From Rhynchopus sp. YZ270_cl-10 (lineage: Eukaryota; Euglenozoa; Diplonemea; Diplonemida; Diplonemidae): a stretch of 64,000 nucleotides of DNA. The notes under the pieces were generated by a model that saw nothing but the letters and a program-made list of their open reading frames with translations, did no database searches and was not told the DNA's origin. Shown piece after piece: positions 12,501 to 24,520 of the stretch. Within the stretch, counting starts at the first letter, position 1. Each line of letters begins with the position of its first letter. Location: positions 1,705,598 through 1,769,597 of the forward strand of contig OZ037834.1 of the NCBI GenBank assembly GCA_964035575.1. Direction: 5' to 3'. Made by a program: the position numbers and the translations under genes.

Positions 12501-15500
12501 GTGCCTTCTGTACTGCGCCTGCATGATGCTTGACTTCTCCTTCCTTGAGATGGAGAACACCAAGATGGAGACGCTCAACCTCTTCGCCTTGATCCCCAAG
12601 AGCACCGTACACTCCATCTACCTTGAGGCCAAGGATCGGCAGGGGCAAGACGAATCTAACGCCCCTAAGACTGAAGACACCGATGCGTCCAGCTCTGAAC
12701 CATCTCAAGGATCTGAATGTGAAGGCGACAAGAAGAGTGTGTCTGGGGCCTTCAAGATGTTTCTTCGCGATACCTCTAAGAGTGAGGGCAAGGTGATCAA
12801 GCACAATCTTGCTGAACAAAACCAGGACCCAAACAGTGGTGCGACTACCGAAGAGGTCGAGGAGTTGTCTGCCATTGAGGGGGGGCAGGATGAGAAGACG
12901 CCGCTTGTGTACGTACCGGACGAGAGCAGACCACAGCGCCTGCGTGCGATGCTCATGGGGTCGTCGCTGTTGGTCTCCTTTTGTCTCCTGGGAATGCTTA
13001 TCTTCGGGTTGATGCTCGCCACCACATGGATCGAGGCCGTGGAGAAGATTCAGTCAGTGCAGGGCATGCAGCATTCTCTTGCCAGTCTGACCTTCGACGG
13101 TATCGTGTATGCACAGAAGTATCAGGATACCTGCAAAACGGAGTACTTCGGAAGCTACGGAAAGGTGCTGTACACCCTGGAGGATAGCGACCCGCTGGGG
13201 GGTTTGCAGCGGGAGTACGGGCACGAGGTTGCGCATATGCAGGAATTGCATCAAATTATTATGAATGAGCAGAGTGAGCGGATGACGGCTGCGAGGTTGG
13301 CGTGCGCCAAGGGTGAGCAGCACGCGTCAGCTGTGTTACTTCGTTCACACGAGATCACACAGTTCGTGGAGGAGCTGCTTGCGCTTGACCGGCATGCTCC
13401 AAGCGACGAGATCCATACACTGTTGACAGTCATAATAGTGTTCAGCGTGTTGCTTGCTGTTTTGAGCACAGCCAAATCCTTTGCAGGCGACCCTTCTACC
13501 CCTATTGTGCACACCTACGGACTGCGCCTGGTGTCCCTCCTCTGCTTAGGTGTTCTCGTGATGTGCATCGGTGCGCGGCAGGACCACGAAAACCTTGATG
13601 ACGCCTTCCTCAGCAACGATATGCGTATCAGCCTCGAGCAGACGCGCTTCCACTTCATCGTTCTCTTCGATTCCCTGCACAACTGGCTGATCGTGGGTGA
13701 GACCTCATGGCTGGCGAAGTACTTCAGCATCATCGGCGAGAAGGTGTCCCTCCTCGCACCCCTCGACCACACCTACCAAGGCCTGTCAGAGAACTTCGGG
13801 AAGAAGCTTGAGTTCAACTCTGTCTACGAATCACTCGCCATGGTTGAATACCTCAACGACATTGTCATCGTGTTGAACCTCAACCTGACGCGAGAACTCT
13901 ACCTTGAGTACGAGACACGTGACGATCTCGACATCCCGCACTTGTTCAAGGACTTTAGGTGGGACAGTGCGACAGACTACTCGCAGGGCTACCACCCGCC
14001 CTATTCCAACTACAACACAGACATGAAGTTGAATGCAACAGAGCGCCTGGATCTGTCCTGGAAGATCCTCAAGTCGGGCTACTACCTGCACCAAAGGGAC
14101 CGCCTCTGGGAGGACTTCGCAGCGCTCTCAGAGATTCTCAGTGGAGACACGACCCTGGAGGTTGCGGAGACAAAGTACGACTGGGGTAGCACGTTTATAG
14201 CAGCGATCCTGCTTCAGTCCGTTATATCGTTGATTCTACTTGTGGTCACAGTGAGCACAGTTGTGCGTGGGTTTAAGGAGGCGATTGTTGCTAATGGGTC
14301 CAAGGGGAATAAGAGCCCTGTCCTGATCTTTGGAAAACACATGTTCCGTGTGAAGGTGTCGCTCCTGTTGGTGGCGGTCTTTGTCGTATCAGTGTTTGTA
14401 CTGCAGGTTGTGACTGTAATTGATTTGGCAACGCTTCCGGCACTGCTGAACAAGGCGTCTGTGCGGTCGTGGTACTCTGCGAAGTGTGCGCTGTCGGGGG
14501 AGCGCTTTTTGCATGTGGACCATGGCGACGACTTGCAGCATGAAGTCACGAAGCATGCGATCATAAAGAGCAGCGAGCTCCTGCGGAGGGGTGTGGACAC
14601 GTTCTATTTCAGTGTGCCGGGGTCGACGGCGTCGACGATGTTCGACCCAAGCACGAAGACGGACCACCGTATGCAGTGTGCCTCACCCTACACCGCAGTC
14701 AGCGACTACGGCGACGTGGAGACACGCAAATACCTGCACCTGCTCTTCGCAGCGGAGAACAAGGCCTTCACCACAGAGAAGGAGGAGGCCCTCGCTGTGC
14801 GAACCAACGTCGACAGCATCCTTGCCTCCCTAGCTGAGTCCACCCTGCAGCTCAAAGACAAACGCCTCAAGGATGTCGACAGCACAGAGTTTGTTGTCCT
14901 CGTCCTCCTCGTTGTCACAGTCCTGACACTCACAGTGGAGGCTATCTTCGTCTTCCGCCCCATGACCTCGAAGCTCCTGCAGCAGCAGGAGGGGACAAAG
15001 CTTATGCTCAAGATGATTCCAGAAAAGGAGCGGCAGACGGTGGGTGCCATTGTGCAATACCTGGAGACCGGCCAGATCTCGAACAACAAGAAGCTCAGCG
15101 AGGTGAACCAGGTGGTGACGAAGATATCCACGGTGCCTACGATTGTGATTGACCCATATGGGAAGATCCTTCTCTTCAGCAGGGCGTCTGTCGAGGTGTT
15201 TGGCTATGAGGAGCGCGATGCGCTTAACAAGAACGTCAAGATGCTTATGACCGAGGAGCACGAGCCGTACCACGACATGTACCTGGCACGCTACAGGAAG
15301 ACCGGCATCAAGCGTATCATTGGGTCGTCACGCAACTCGAAGGCGACGCGGAAGGATGGTAGTGTCTTTCCGATCAATGTTTCGGTGCATGAGTTCCGGC
15401 AGGGCAAGAAGTCTGTGTACATCGGTTTTGTGTCGGACATCTCTCTCGATATCGAGACCGAGCACGTCCACCAGCTCAGCAACGCTACCAGCCGTGCCAG

Positions 15501-18500
15501 CACGATCCCCGTTGTGTGCATCGATCTCAGAGGTGTCATCGTCCGTTGGAACCATGCCGCTGCAGAAGCCTTTGGATACAGCGCAAAGGAGACTCTCAAC
15601 CACAACGTCAAGATGCTCATGAAGCCGGAGGTCGCTGAGTGCCACGACCAATACCTGGAGAAGTTCAAGCGCACCCCGTGTGGGAAGTCGAAGCTGGTAG
15701 GCACCGGGACAAAGATCACTCAAGTGGCGGTGCGCAAGAATGGAACGCAGTTCTCAGTCGAATTCTTCCTCGAGGAGGTGCGTCTCGGGCAGGATACTGT
15801 CCTCATCGCGAATCTGCGTGATGTAACGGATGAGTTCAAGATCCAGCAGATCATCTCTGTTCATGAGACCATCATCCAGACCACACCCATCCCGTTGATC
15901 GTGGCCAACACGCTTGGCATCATCCAAAAGATCTCTCCTGCAGCAGAGCGTGAGTTGGGGTGGAAGATGGCAGACCTAGTGGGGCAGAACATCACCGCCA
16001 TCCAGGAAGACGAGATCGCGGCCCGTCACGACCAGATCCTTGCGACCTACATGAAGACAGGGAAGAAGAACATCATAGGCTCGACACGCAAGGTCAAGGT
16101 GAAGCGGAAGAACGGTGTTGTCTACACTGCAGCCATTCATGTACGCGATGTGGTGAGCAAGGAGGACAATGTGAAGTTCCCGCCTGTCTTCATTGGGTAT
16201 CTGGTGAACCAGACGGAGGAGAACCGGAAGGATGACCTGCGGAACATTGCCTTGGCGACAATTGCGTTGTGCCAGCATCCGGTTATTGTGTCGAACAACG
16301 AAGGTGTCATTGAAATTTTCTCCAAGTCAGCAAGCGAAGTGACCGGCTACGCGAGCGAAGAGGCAGTGGGGCGCAACGTCACGCTCATACAGCCTCTCGA
16401 GGCCGCAGAGAAGCACCCGGGCTACATCGAGCACTATCTGCAAACCGGCGAGCCACGCGTCCTTGGCAAGACAATAGAGGTCCCCGTCAAACGCAGGAAC
16501 GACACCATCATCACCTGCACCATCGAGGTGCAGGAGCTGCGCACAAAGTACGGACACAAATTCATTGCACAAATGGTCGACATCTCCACAGCGCTTGAAG
16601 CAGAGAAAATCAACAAAATTGTGTCCGTGGTGATTGCCCTGTGTCCCGTCGCATTGATCTGCATCAATGCGTCGGGGCAAATCCGTATCTTCTCCGAAGC
16701 AGCGTGCAAGCTGTTCGGGTGGGAGCAGGAGGACATCATGTACAAGAATGTGAAGGTGCTCATGCAGGAGGAGGTTGCAGAGCAGCATGACGAGGTCCTG
16801 CTGCGCTACAAAAACACCCGCAAGCAGAAGATCCTAAACACCACACAGCACCTGCCTGCACAGCGCAAGGACAACTCGCAGTTCACCGCCGAGCTGCAGG
16901 TGAGTGAGTTCATGCAGGACAGCGAATCCTTCTTTGTTGGCTTCATTACCGACTTCACTTCGCACAAAGCCTTTCTCATAGAGAGCATGATCGCGAAGTC
17001 TGTGATGCAGGGATCACGCAGTGGTATTATCAGCATCAACAGAGTGGGCATCATCGGGTTGATGTCGCAGGCAGCACGCGAGATCTTTGGGTGCAAGGAG
17101 GGTGAGCTTGAGGGACAGAACATCAAGATCCTCATGCCAAGCCAGATCGCAGATCACCATGACGGCTACCTCAAGAAGTACATGAAGACAGGGATCAAAA
17201 CCGTAGTCGGTGACGACTTCGTGACTGTCGCGAAGAAGCTCTCGGGTAAGGAGTTCTCCATCACGCTTTCGATCCGCGAGACGCTTCTGACCTCACTCAG
17301 TGGTGCGAAGTACGAGGCCTTTGTGGGCTACCTCACTGACAACTCTTCGCAGTGCATGATCCAGGAGAACACCATCCTCAACGAGGCGTCGGAGGGCCTC
17401 GCGTACTTCCCTATCGTGGTCATCACCATTACCGGGAAGATTGTCAGCTTCAACAAACACGCATGCAACACCTTTGGCTTCAAGGAGGAGGAGGCCGTCG
17501 GGTCGAACGTCAAAATGATCCTCCCACCCGAGATCGCAGAACACCACGACGGCTACCTCGCGCGATACAAGAAGACAAAGGTAAAGCACATCATCGACTC
17601 TTCGCGCAAGGTGACCGGCATGAAGAAGGACGGCACACTGTTCCCCATTGAGGTCTTCGTGCGCGAGGTTGTGCAAGACGGGAAGGCAACGTACTATGGA
17701 AACATCCACGACATCTCAGAGCAGCTTGCCATCGAATTCGCAAAGGAGGTGATGGACACAGTGCTGATGCAGTCGAACCAGCCTATCATCTCCATCGACG
17801 AGTGGGGGAAGGTGCTCTGCTACAACAGACGCGCGCAGGCTGTGTTCGAGTACAACGAGAGGGAGGTTATGGGGAAGAACATTAAGATGCTGCAGCCACA
17901 GGCAGTGGCTGATGCGCATGACGAATACCTCGCGGCTTATAAGCGGACTGGTATTGCAAAGGTTGTGAACACGGTGCGCACGGTGACGGGGAAGCGGAAG
18001 AACGGACGCCCCGTGGGTGTGACGCTGAACGTGAAAGAGCTCTTCTGTGAGGAAAAGCGGGTGTACGTGGGCTTCCTCATTGACGACGAAGAGGAGCGTG
18101 CTGCTAAGCAACAGGAGCTTGCGGGCAAGGCGCTGCTGAAGGGCATGCTCACACCCTGCCTCCGCATCACACACCTGGGCGAAATCGTACAGGCCTCTGA
18201 CTCCGTCGCCATCTGCTTCGGTTATTCCGAGGAGGAGCTCCTCACCATGAACGTCAAAGAGCTCCAACACCCCGAGATCGCAGAGAAGCACGACGGCTAC
18301 CTTGCACGTTACCTCAAAACAGGCGTGCAGCACGTCCTCAAGCAGGAAAGCCGCACCACAGGGCGGAGACGCGATGGCACAATCTTCCACTGCCTCATCT
18401 CCGTCAAAGAGATTGCGACAAAGAACGCCAAGGAGCCGTTCTTCGTCGGCTTTGTGAAGGACCTCACGAACGAGCTGAAGAGCGCACAGCAACACAACAT

Positions 18501-21500
18501 ACTCAAGAAGATCCAAGACATCTCCGTGGGAAGCCTGTTCGAGATGGACGAGGCCGGCATCCTGCGTGGCATGAACGCCTCTGCAGAGGCTCTCTTTGGC
18601 TACACCAAGGCAGAGCTCGTTGGGAAGAAGGTCAACACCATCCAACCCGACGAGATCGCAGAAGTGCACGACCGCTACCTCGAGGAGTACAAGAAGAACA
18701 AAGTGCGGCACATCATCGGGAAGGAGCAGCTCCTCAAGGGAAAGGCCAAGTCGGGGAAGCTCCTGAACGTCTTCGTTGACGTGCGTGAGATTACCGTGAA
18801 TGGCTTCCCGTCGACGTACGTCTCTTTCATCCGCGATGCTGACGTAGCCCTGGAGGCTGCAAAGATGGACAAGGTTATTGAGGTGTCAATTGCGTCGTTC
18901 CCCTTCCCGTGTGTGATCTGCTCCACCACAGGCGACATAGAGAGCTGCTCAAACTCCTTCAAAACTGTGTTCGAATGCGAGTCCCCTATTTCGATGAACA
19001 TCAAGGAGTTCATGCCTGTGGAGACAGCACTGAACCACGACGGCTACTTGCAGGCGTACCGCAACACCGGCAAGCAGACCGTCATGAATAAGTTCACAAA
19101 ACTGTCTGGTCTCTCGTTCACAAGCAAGGTTATCCCCATTGAGTCGTGGATCACTGAGGTGAAGGTCGAGACCGAACATAAGCTCATTGGGTACCTCCGC
19201 GATATGACACCAGAGCTGCTTCAGAAGAAACACGGCCTGTTTACAGAGCACGTTGCACAGTGTGCGCCTGTTGGGATGCTGTGCATCAACAGCGTGGGCG
19301 AGGTTCTTAAGGAAAACATCGCTGCCCTGAAGCTCATTGGGCGGTCTGTGGTGGGGACGAACGTGCGGGAGATCATGCCTGAGCCATACAGGTCGGAGCA
19401 CAGCGGGTACCTGCAGCACTACATGGACACAAAGGAGAAGCGGGTGATTGGGAAGACAACGTTGGTGTCCTTGCTGAACGAACAGGGCAAGCAGATTCGC
19501 GTGTCGCTGATGGTGTCCGAGATTGATTTGAACATCTCGGACCCGGTGTTCCTTGGGTCGTTGACGGACTTATCAGATTCGGACTACATGGACTATCTCG
19601 AGAAGTTCAATGCTGGTGTTGAGTCGCTTGTGAACGAAGCTGTCCTCTGCATCGACCTCTCAGGTCGTGTGCTCCGCTTCAACGTGCGTGCCGAAGAGAT
19701 ATTCGGCTACCGCAGCGACGAGGTGCTCGGGAACAACATAAAAATGCTCCTGAGCAAGGACATCGCAGACAAGCACGATGGCTACCTCGAGCGCTTCAAC
19801 CAGGTATGTCTTTTCCTGCGCTTCAATGGTGTCATTTTCCCCCTAGTTTTTTTCTGCCCGGATTAGCGACTCAGGGATGCTCCATTACCTCTCCCACTGC
19901 AAAACGGGCAGACGCCCTGCATCACGCAGACTTAATTAACCTGCGTTTCCAATAATCCCTGATCAGAGAGAAAAACGGATTTCTGATTTTAGTGCCACGT
20001 GGCGACATCTGTTTTGAGGTTTTTATTTCATTTTATCACTATTTTACAGAGTCGTGCTTCAGCTACAGGGTTGCTGGATACCTACAGGGAAGGTGTTGCG
20101 GTGACGAAGGACGGAAAAGAATTTAACGCAGTAGTCCGAGTTGTGGTATGCAGCTTTTACCCCCCCCCCCCCCCCCTAGGCATAGTGTGCAGACGAACAT
20201 TTTTGGTTCGTCGACGAACAAAATGTTCGTCGGTTTTGTTCGTCGATGTTCGTCGACGAACATCGACGAACATCGACGAGCAGGTCCCTGCCACAAGGGC
20301 AACCCACGACGAACAACGACGAACATCGACGAACAACGACGAACATCGACGAACATCGACGAACACTTTTTTTTTTTCCCCCCACGACGAACATCGACGA
20401 ACATTTTGTTCGTCTGCACACTATGCCTAGGGGGTTCCACCAAGGGCGTTTTGCTGTCCAAAACCCATTTTTTTGAAATTTCGGTGAAGAAACCCACTAA
20501 AATGGGCGTGCCTGGCCGCAAATCGCCCTGGGGATCACCCATATATCCCAATAAACCACCTGACGACCTTCACAGAGCATTTCTTGTCTAAAAAAAATCG
20601 ATTTTTTGTGAAAAAAAGCCCCAAAACTGCGTAACGCTCGCGTCACGCTTGGTGACCAAAATTTTACACTTGCCAAGAAATTTCTCCAATCAGACAAAAC
20701 TCCTTCTGAACACCCGAAAAACACTTCAGTCCACATCTTCTGGGGTCCCGGGGTGGAAATGTATAGTTTTTGCAGCTTTCAGGGGTCCTGGGAGGGTCCC
20801 AGACGTATTCATGAGGGTCGGAACCGCTTATAATGCCCGAATTTACCTCTTTTTTAGGGTGCTTTTTCACCTTAAAAATTCAAAAAAAAGTGCTCAGACA
20901 ATCACAGAAGTGTCCAAACCCCCTCGGAACTACTCGCCAGACCCCCTGCGGGGTGGAGAATCGTATTTGCGATCACTTTTTGGGCCATTTTGCCCAAAAT
21001 AACCCCATGTTACACTTTTGTTACACTTGCCCCAAAATAGGGTATTTTGGCCTATTTTGGGACAAGTGGGACAAAAGTGGGACACGGGGTTATTTTGGGC
21101 AAAATAGCCCAAAAAGTGATCGCAAATACGATTCTCCACCCCGCAGGGGGTCTGGCGAGTAGTTCCGAGGGGTTTTGGACACTTCTGTGATTGTCTGAGC
21201 ACTTTTTTTTGAATTTTTAAGGTGAAAAAGCACCCTAAAAAAGAGGTAAATTCGGGCATTATAAGCGGTTCCGACCCTCATGAATACGCCTGGGACCCTC
21301 CCAGGACCCCTGAAAGCTGCAAAAACTATACATTTCCACCCTGGGACCCCAGAAGATGTGGACTGAGGTGTTTTTCGGGCGTTTAGAAGGAGTTTTGTCT
21401 GATTGGAGAAATTTCTTGGCAAGTGTTAAATTTTGGTCACCAAGCGTGACGCAAACGTGACGCAATTTTGGGGTGTTTTTTCACAAAAAATCGATTTTTT

Positions 21501-22261
21501 TGAGACAAGAAATGCTCTGTGAAGGTCGTCAGGTGGTTTATTGGGATATATGGGTGATCCCCAGGGCGATTTGCGGCCAGGCACGCCCATTTTAGTGGGT
21601 TTCTTCACCGAAATTTCAAAAAAATGGGTTTTGGACAGCAAGTCCTTAAGGATTTCCTTATACGTGGAACCCCCTACCCCCCCCCCCCCCCTTTCTTTTG
21701 TACACGTCAAGGCACACTCATCTTCCAAGTTTTTTTGATGTGTACATTCTGATGTCAAGACTTCAATTTGGTTGTTGCCGCGCAACTGCTGGTAACATTC
21801 CCTTTCCTTCGTGGGGTTTGCACTTCTCCACTTGGCTCCCTTAATTTAGGTGACTAAGCATGAGAGGCTTAAAGGGGGGTTGACCTGGTATTACACGACG
21901 GTGAAGTATGTTACATTACAAGTGAAGTTACTCGTATCGTTACAAGTGAAAAACCGTTACAAGTACGTTACATGTACCACCTGATTTTGCCTGAAATTAA
22001 GTGAAGTTCAGTGGTTTTTGGTGGTGGTCATGTAACATTACATGTAACCCACTTGTAACACCCGTTACTTCACCGTCGTGTAGTTGTAGTATTCGTTTTC
22101 AAGAAAGTTCTGTTGATGCGAATACACTGGTTCAGTGGAATCGCGTGGTTACTGACAAAACCACATATTCCTCAATATATCGCAACACACCACAGGAAAC
22201 CCAGCTAGAAGGCACTAAGGATGTCTGCGTCCTTCTGGGGTTCGTCATGCCAACAACCTAA
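9508..22261 (+). CDS. TmcB/TmcC-like polytopic membrane protein with 13 PAS domains
   Basis: I join exons 9508-11952, 12397-19803, 20050-20145 and 22196-22261, all at phase 0 with GTATG donors and CAG acceptors, giving about 3,337 aa. Exon 1 has about eight membrane helices, a helical TPR-like region (about residues 390-640) and another membrane helix near 645-670. Exon 2 has about seven more helices separated by extracellular loops, then PAS units of about 120 residues from about residue 1720. Each unit carries an HDGYL-x-RY-x-KTG hallmark and ends in GF-x-x-D. I count 12 in exon 2 and a thirteenth completed by exons 3 and 4. The layout matches the Dictyostelium tiny macrocysts B/C family (TPR region plus PAS), here with a much longer PAS array. 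Role is inferred: a surface receptor whose PAS array senses small molecules or mediates interaction. Start MEAESES follows a pyrimidine-rich tract. Confidence 0.85.
11953..12396 (+). other. Intron 1 of the PAS-repeat gene
   Basis: Donor GAG/GTATGTAAAG and acceptor ATGCCACAG/TTT, preceded by long A and C runs. The ATG at 12388 inside the acceptor opens the long downstream frame, which could mislead a gene finder into calling two genes. Joining the two frames restores the family architecture of TPR region, membrane helix and extracellular domains. The intron also holds a CA repeat and a CT repeat. Confidence 0.75.
20172..20434. mobile_element. Small foldback element with CGACGAACAT repeats
   Basis: Terminal inverted repeats read CCCCTAGGCATAGTGTGCAG on the left and the complement on the right, about 31 bp including GACGAACA. 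The interior is a cluster of CGACGAACAT units in both orientations around a short unique core. No protein is encoded. It looks like a MITE-type, non-autonomous element sitting in intron 3 of the PAS gene, starting in a C homopolymer. Confidence 0.8.
20428..21676. mobile_element. Near-perfect 1.25-kb palindromic foldback element
   Basis: Arms of about 615 bases (20428-21041 and 21051-21676) are reverse complements with only a few differences and almost no loop; the centre lies near 21046 in GTATTTTGG. The ends carry TAGGGGGTTCCAC and its complement. It overlaps the last bases of the small element to its left by a shared G run. The arms encode only mirrored open frames, not a credible protein. 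In the pre-mRNA of the PAS gene it would form a hairpin of about 600 base pairs. Confidence 0.9.
21893..22081. mobile_element. Third small inverted-repeat element in intron 3
   Basis: The ends are ACACGACGGTGAAGTA and its exact complement (22066-22081). The interior is GTTACA/TGTAAC-rich and partly self-complementary. No coding capacity. The sequence ACACGACGGTG also occurs near 7113 in intron 1 of the coiled-coil gene, so the family may be dispersed. Confidence 0.75.
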
Positions 22262-23189
22262 GGGGACGAATCAGGGGTTTTGGGATCAGGGCCATTTCTC
22301 AAAGTACGTTCAGACCAGTGCGCAGTGGTGCGAAGTGAAGACACCGCAGAGCGAGTATCACTGTAGGCTATGTGAGGTGGATAGGGGTGTGTACCTATTG
22401 ACCACATCCCGAAAAGGGGGTCCGGGGAAGTGGGCGGGTGCGGACACAGTTATTTCCATGGCGTGTCCCCACCCACCCCCTTTCCCTCAGTGTGCTTTTG
22501 GATTTGGTACATTTGGATGGCTTTCGTTTTTTCATATTTTTTAGGAAAATATGTGTATGCACGAGGCAGCTGTCAATTTTTTTTTAAAGGTACACTGTCA
22601 CGAGAGGGCTTTGTATTTCAAGTCAAGTTTAATTTTTTTTTTTTTTTTGTGCAAAAGCCTTCGGAATGAGAGGGCCGCAAATTCAGGTCCCATGAAAAGT
22701 TGGGAATATTTTTGTTGATCCCTATACCTACGCTCTCAATTTATTGAATGCATCTGTTGAAATACTTTTTTGTTCCTTACGCGCAGTGTGGGCTGCGTTC
22801 AACGAAAATAATCTTCCCTGACATAGTCGTGTTATTAAGACCAGGTGGCGACCGTAAAAGTCCGGTTTTGACCCCAGTCGTCCCAGGAGGTAACCGCCCC
22901 CTTTTAACGAATTCACCCCAGCGGAGACTGCAACGTTTAGTACATTCATGCCATACCTGGTGTTTTTTTTTTATAAACGTTGCGCAAAAAAAAAAAAACG
23001 CGAATGTGAGAACAAAGTCTGATTTTAAAGTCAGGTATATTTATGCATGAAGGCTTAAGTTCATCCCGACAACCTTTTTTTCCCCTTCTTTTTTTGAAAA
23101 AAGAAACGTGGGTACTTTTTGTTCTGTTTTTTTTTTGTTTTCCCCCAAAACTACCGACCACCACTATCACCACTTTGTTTTAGACATGA
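22262..23189. other. Intergenic spacer
   Basis: No supported gene. A dispersed TGTCACGAGAGGGCTTTG motif, followed by TATTTCAAGTCAAG, lies near 22598-22626, preceded by AAAGGTACAC. The rest is T-rich with no recognisable RNA gene. Confidence 0.5.
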
Positions 23190-23644
23190 GATATATCAGC
23201 CATTCCATGAAAAACCGTATACAAAACCCCTGTTATTGGTAAAAATACTAGACAACTTCTACTCCACTAATCTTTTCGATTTTTTTTTTATTTGAAAGCG
23301 CCGAGCTCGGATATTCACACTAGCGCATTTTCGACAACAAAAAAATACTTTATATTTCCGCAAACGATGTCGTCTGTGGCCACATAATTTTAACAGGGCC
23401 CCAGGCAGGGCGCGCGCTAACTTTTCGGAAATTTCCCGAAAAAATGGATATCGGGTCCAAAAAAATGTACCTACAGGAAGTATGTGCAGGGGGGCAGAAA
23501 AATCAGGGTCATGTTACATTTCCGAGAAAATCCCGGGCTGTGGTGGGGGATATACGGAAAAATGGACAAAATTTTGGTGACTTAAATTTTCACAAAATAT
23601 GAACCCATACTCGTAAACAAGGGTCATTTTCAGGTCTTTCGGAC

Positions 23645-23682
23645 AGCCAGTACACAGTACACAGTACACAGTACACAGTACC
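23645..23682. repeat. Short AGTACAC array
   Basis: About four to five copies of AGTACAC, the complement of the GTGTACT unit that makes up the two long arrays downstream. It looks like a small seed or remnant of the same satellite. Confidence 0.8.
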
Positions 23683-24370
23683 CATTACCGTGACTTCACC
23701 GGAAAACACCGGCAAACATGGTCAAAATCAGGTGGAATATACATAAGTACATCATGGGGGGTAGGGAACAGGTAGCGCCGCAGGCGCACGGTACCCAACT
23801 TTTTTCTTTTTTCTTTCCCCTTTTCTCTGCTTTCTTTTGATTGCGCGAGCCGATTGCTCTCCACGGTGGGGTCACATGTGTGTCCAAAAACTATCTGAAG
23901 TGCCCTTACTGTACAATATGGGATTCTCTGATTTTCTTAAGGAAATCGTGTAAGGGCACGGTAATTTTTATTTTTGGTAAGCGTCTGCGTGCGTACTTTT
24001 TTTTTGAGATTCCAGGGAAAAAAATTATGTAGAAAAAAAAATTATAAAGGGGGGCCCTCAATAACTCAACTATGTATTTTAGGTAAAAAATGTACATTTT
24101 TCAGCGCAAATTGACCCCATCACAGCACACACAGACTCCCGAGAGCCGAAATCAAAAAAAATTTCCCCCGATTTTTTGTGGGCAAAAATTGGTGGGAAAA
24201 TATTTTTGGTACCTGTATTTCCCCCACTGTAATTTTCCCCTACCTACCCCCCCCCGTGTATATGTCCGGACCCATTTTGATGTGTGTATGTCCGGGACTT
24301 TCTGAAAATTTTCCGGACATATACACAGGTACAGGTGTATATGTCCGTGTGAGAGGTAAAAATCTGCCTT

Positions 24371-24520
24371 AAGGTGTACCTCCGCGAGCGAAGCGAGCGG
24401 GAAAAATTTTAAGGTGTACCTCCGCGAGCGTAGCGAGCGGAAAATTTTTTGAAGGTGTACCTCCGCGAGCGAAGCGAGCGAGAACAAATTTTAAGGTGTA
24501 CCTCCGCGAGCGCAGGGTTA
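24371..24520. repeat. Tandem hairpin units of about 40-45 bases
   Basis: Four copies of a unit reading AAGGTGTACCTCCGCGAGCG, then AAGCGAGCGG-type sequence and an AAAATTTT tail. The GCGAGCG/AGCGAGC part forms a small hairpin whose loop base varies (A, T or C) between copies. Two further copies occur near 32724-32790. Confidence 0.85.

Larger units (their letters stand above)
20146..22195 (+). other. Intron 3 of the PAS-repeat gene, 2.05 kb, filled with foldback elements
   Basis: Donor GTG/GTATGC and acceptor ACCACAG/GAA. Joining them completes the thirteenth PAS unit (NAVVRVV followed by ETQLEGTKDVCVLLGFV), which aligns with the end of the other units. The body of the intron is almost entirely three inverted-repeat elements listed separately. 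The other introns in this window are about 50-750 bases, so this one is several times longer. Confidence 0.7.

Noticed and set aside
12388-19866. A separate PAS-only gene starting at ATG 12388
   Set aside because: The ATG lies inside a consensus acceptor, and joining to the upstream frame gives the known family architecture.
20180-20400. CRISPR-like array of CGACGAACAT units
   Set aside because: Units are contiguous, in both orientations, without unique spacers, and lie in a eukaryotic intron between inverted repeats.
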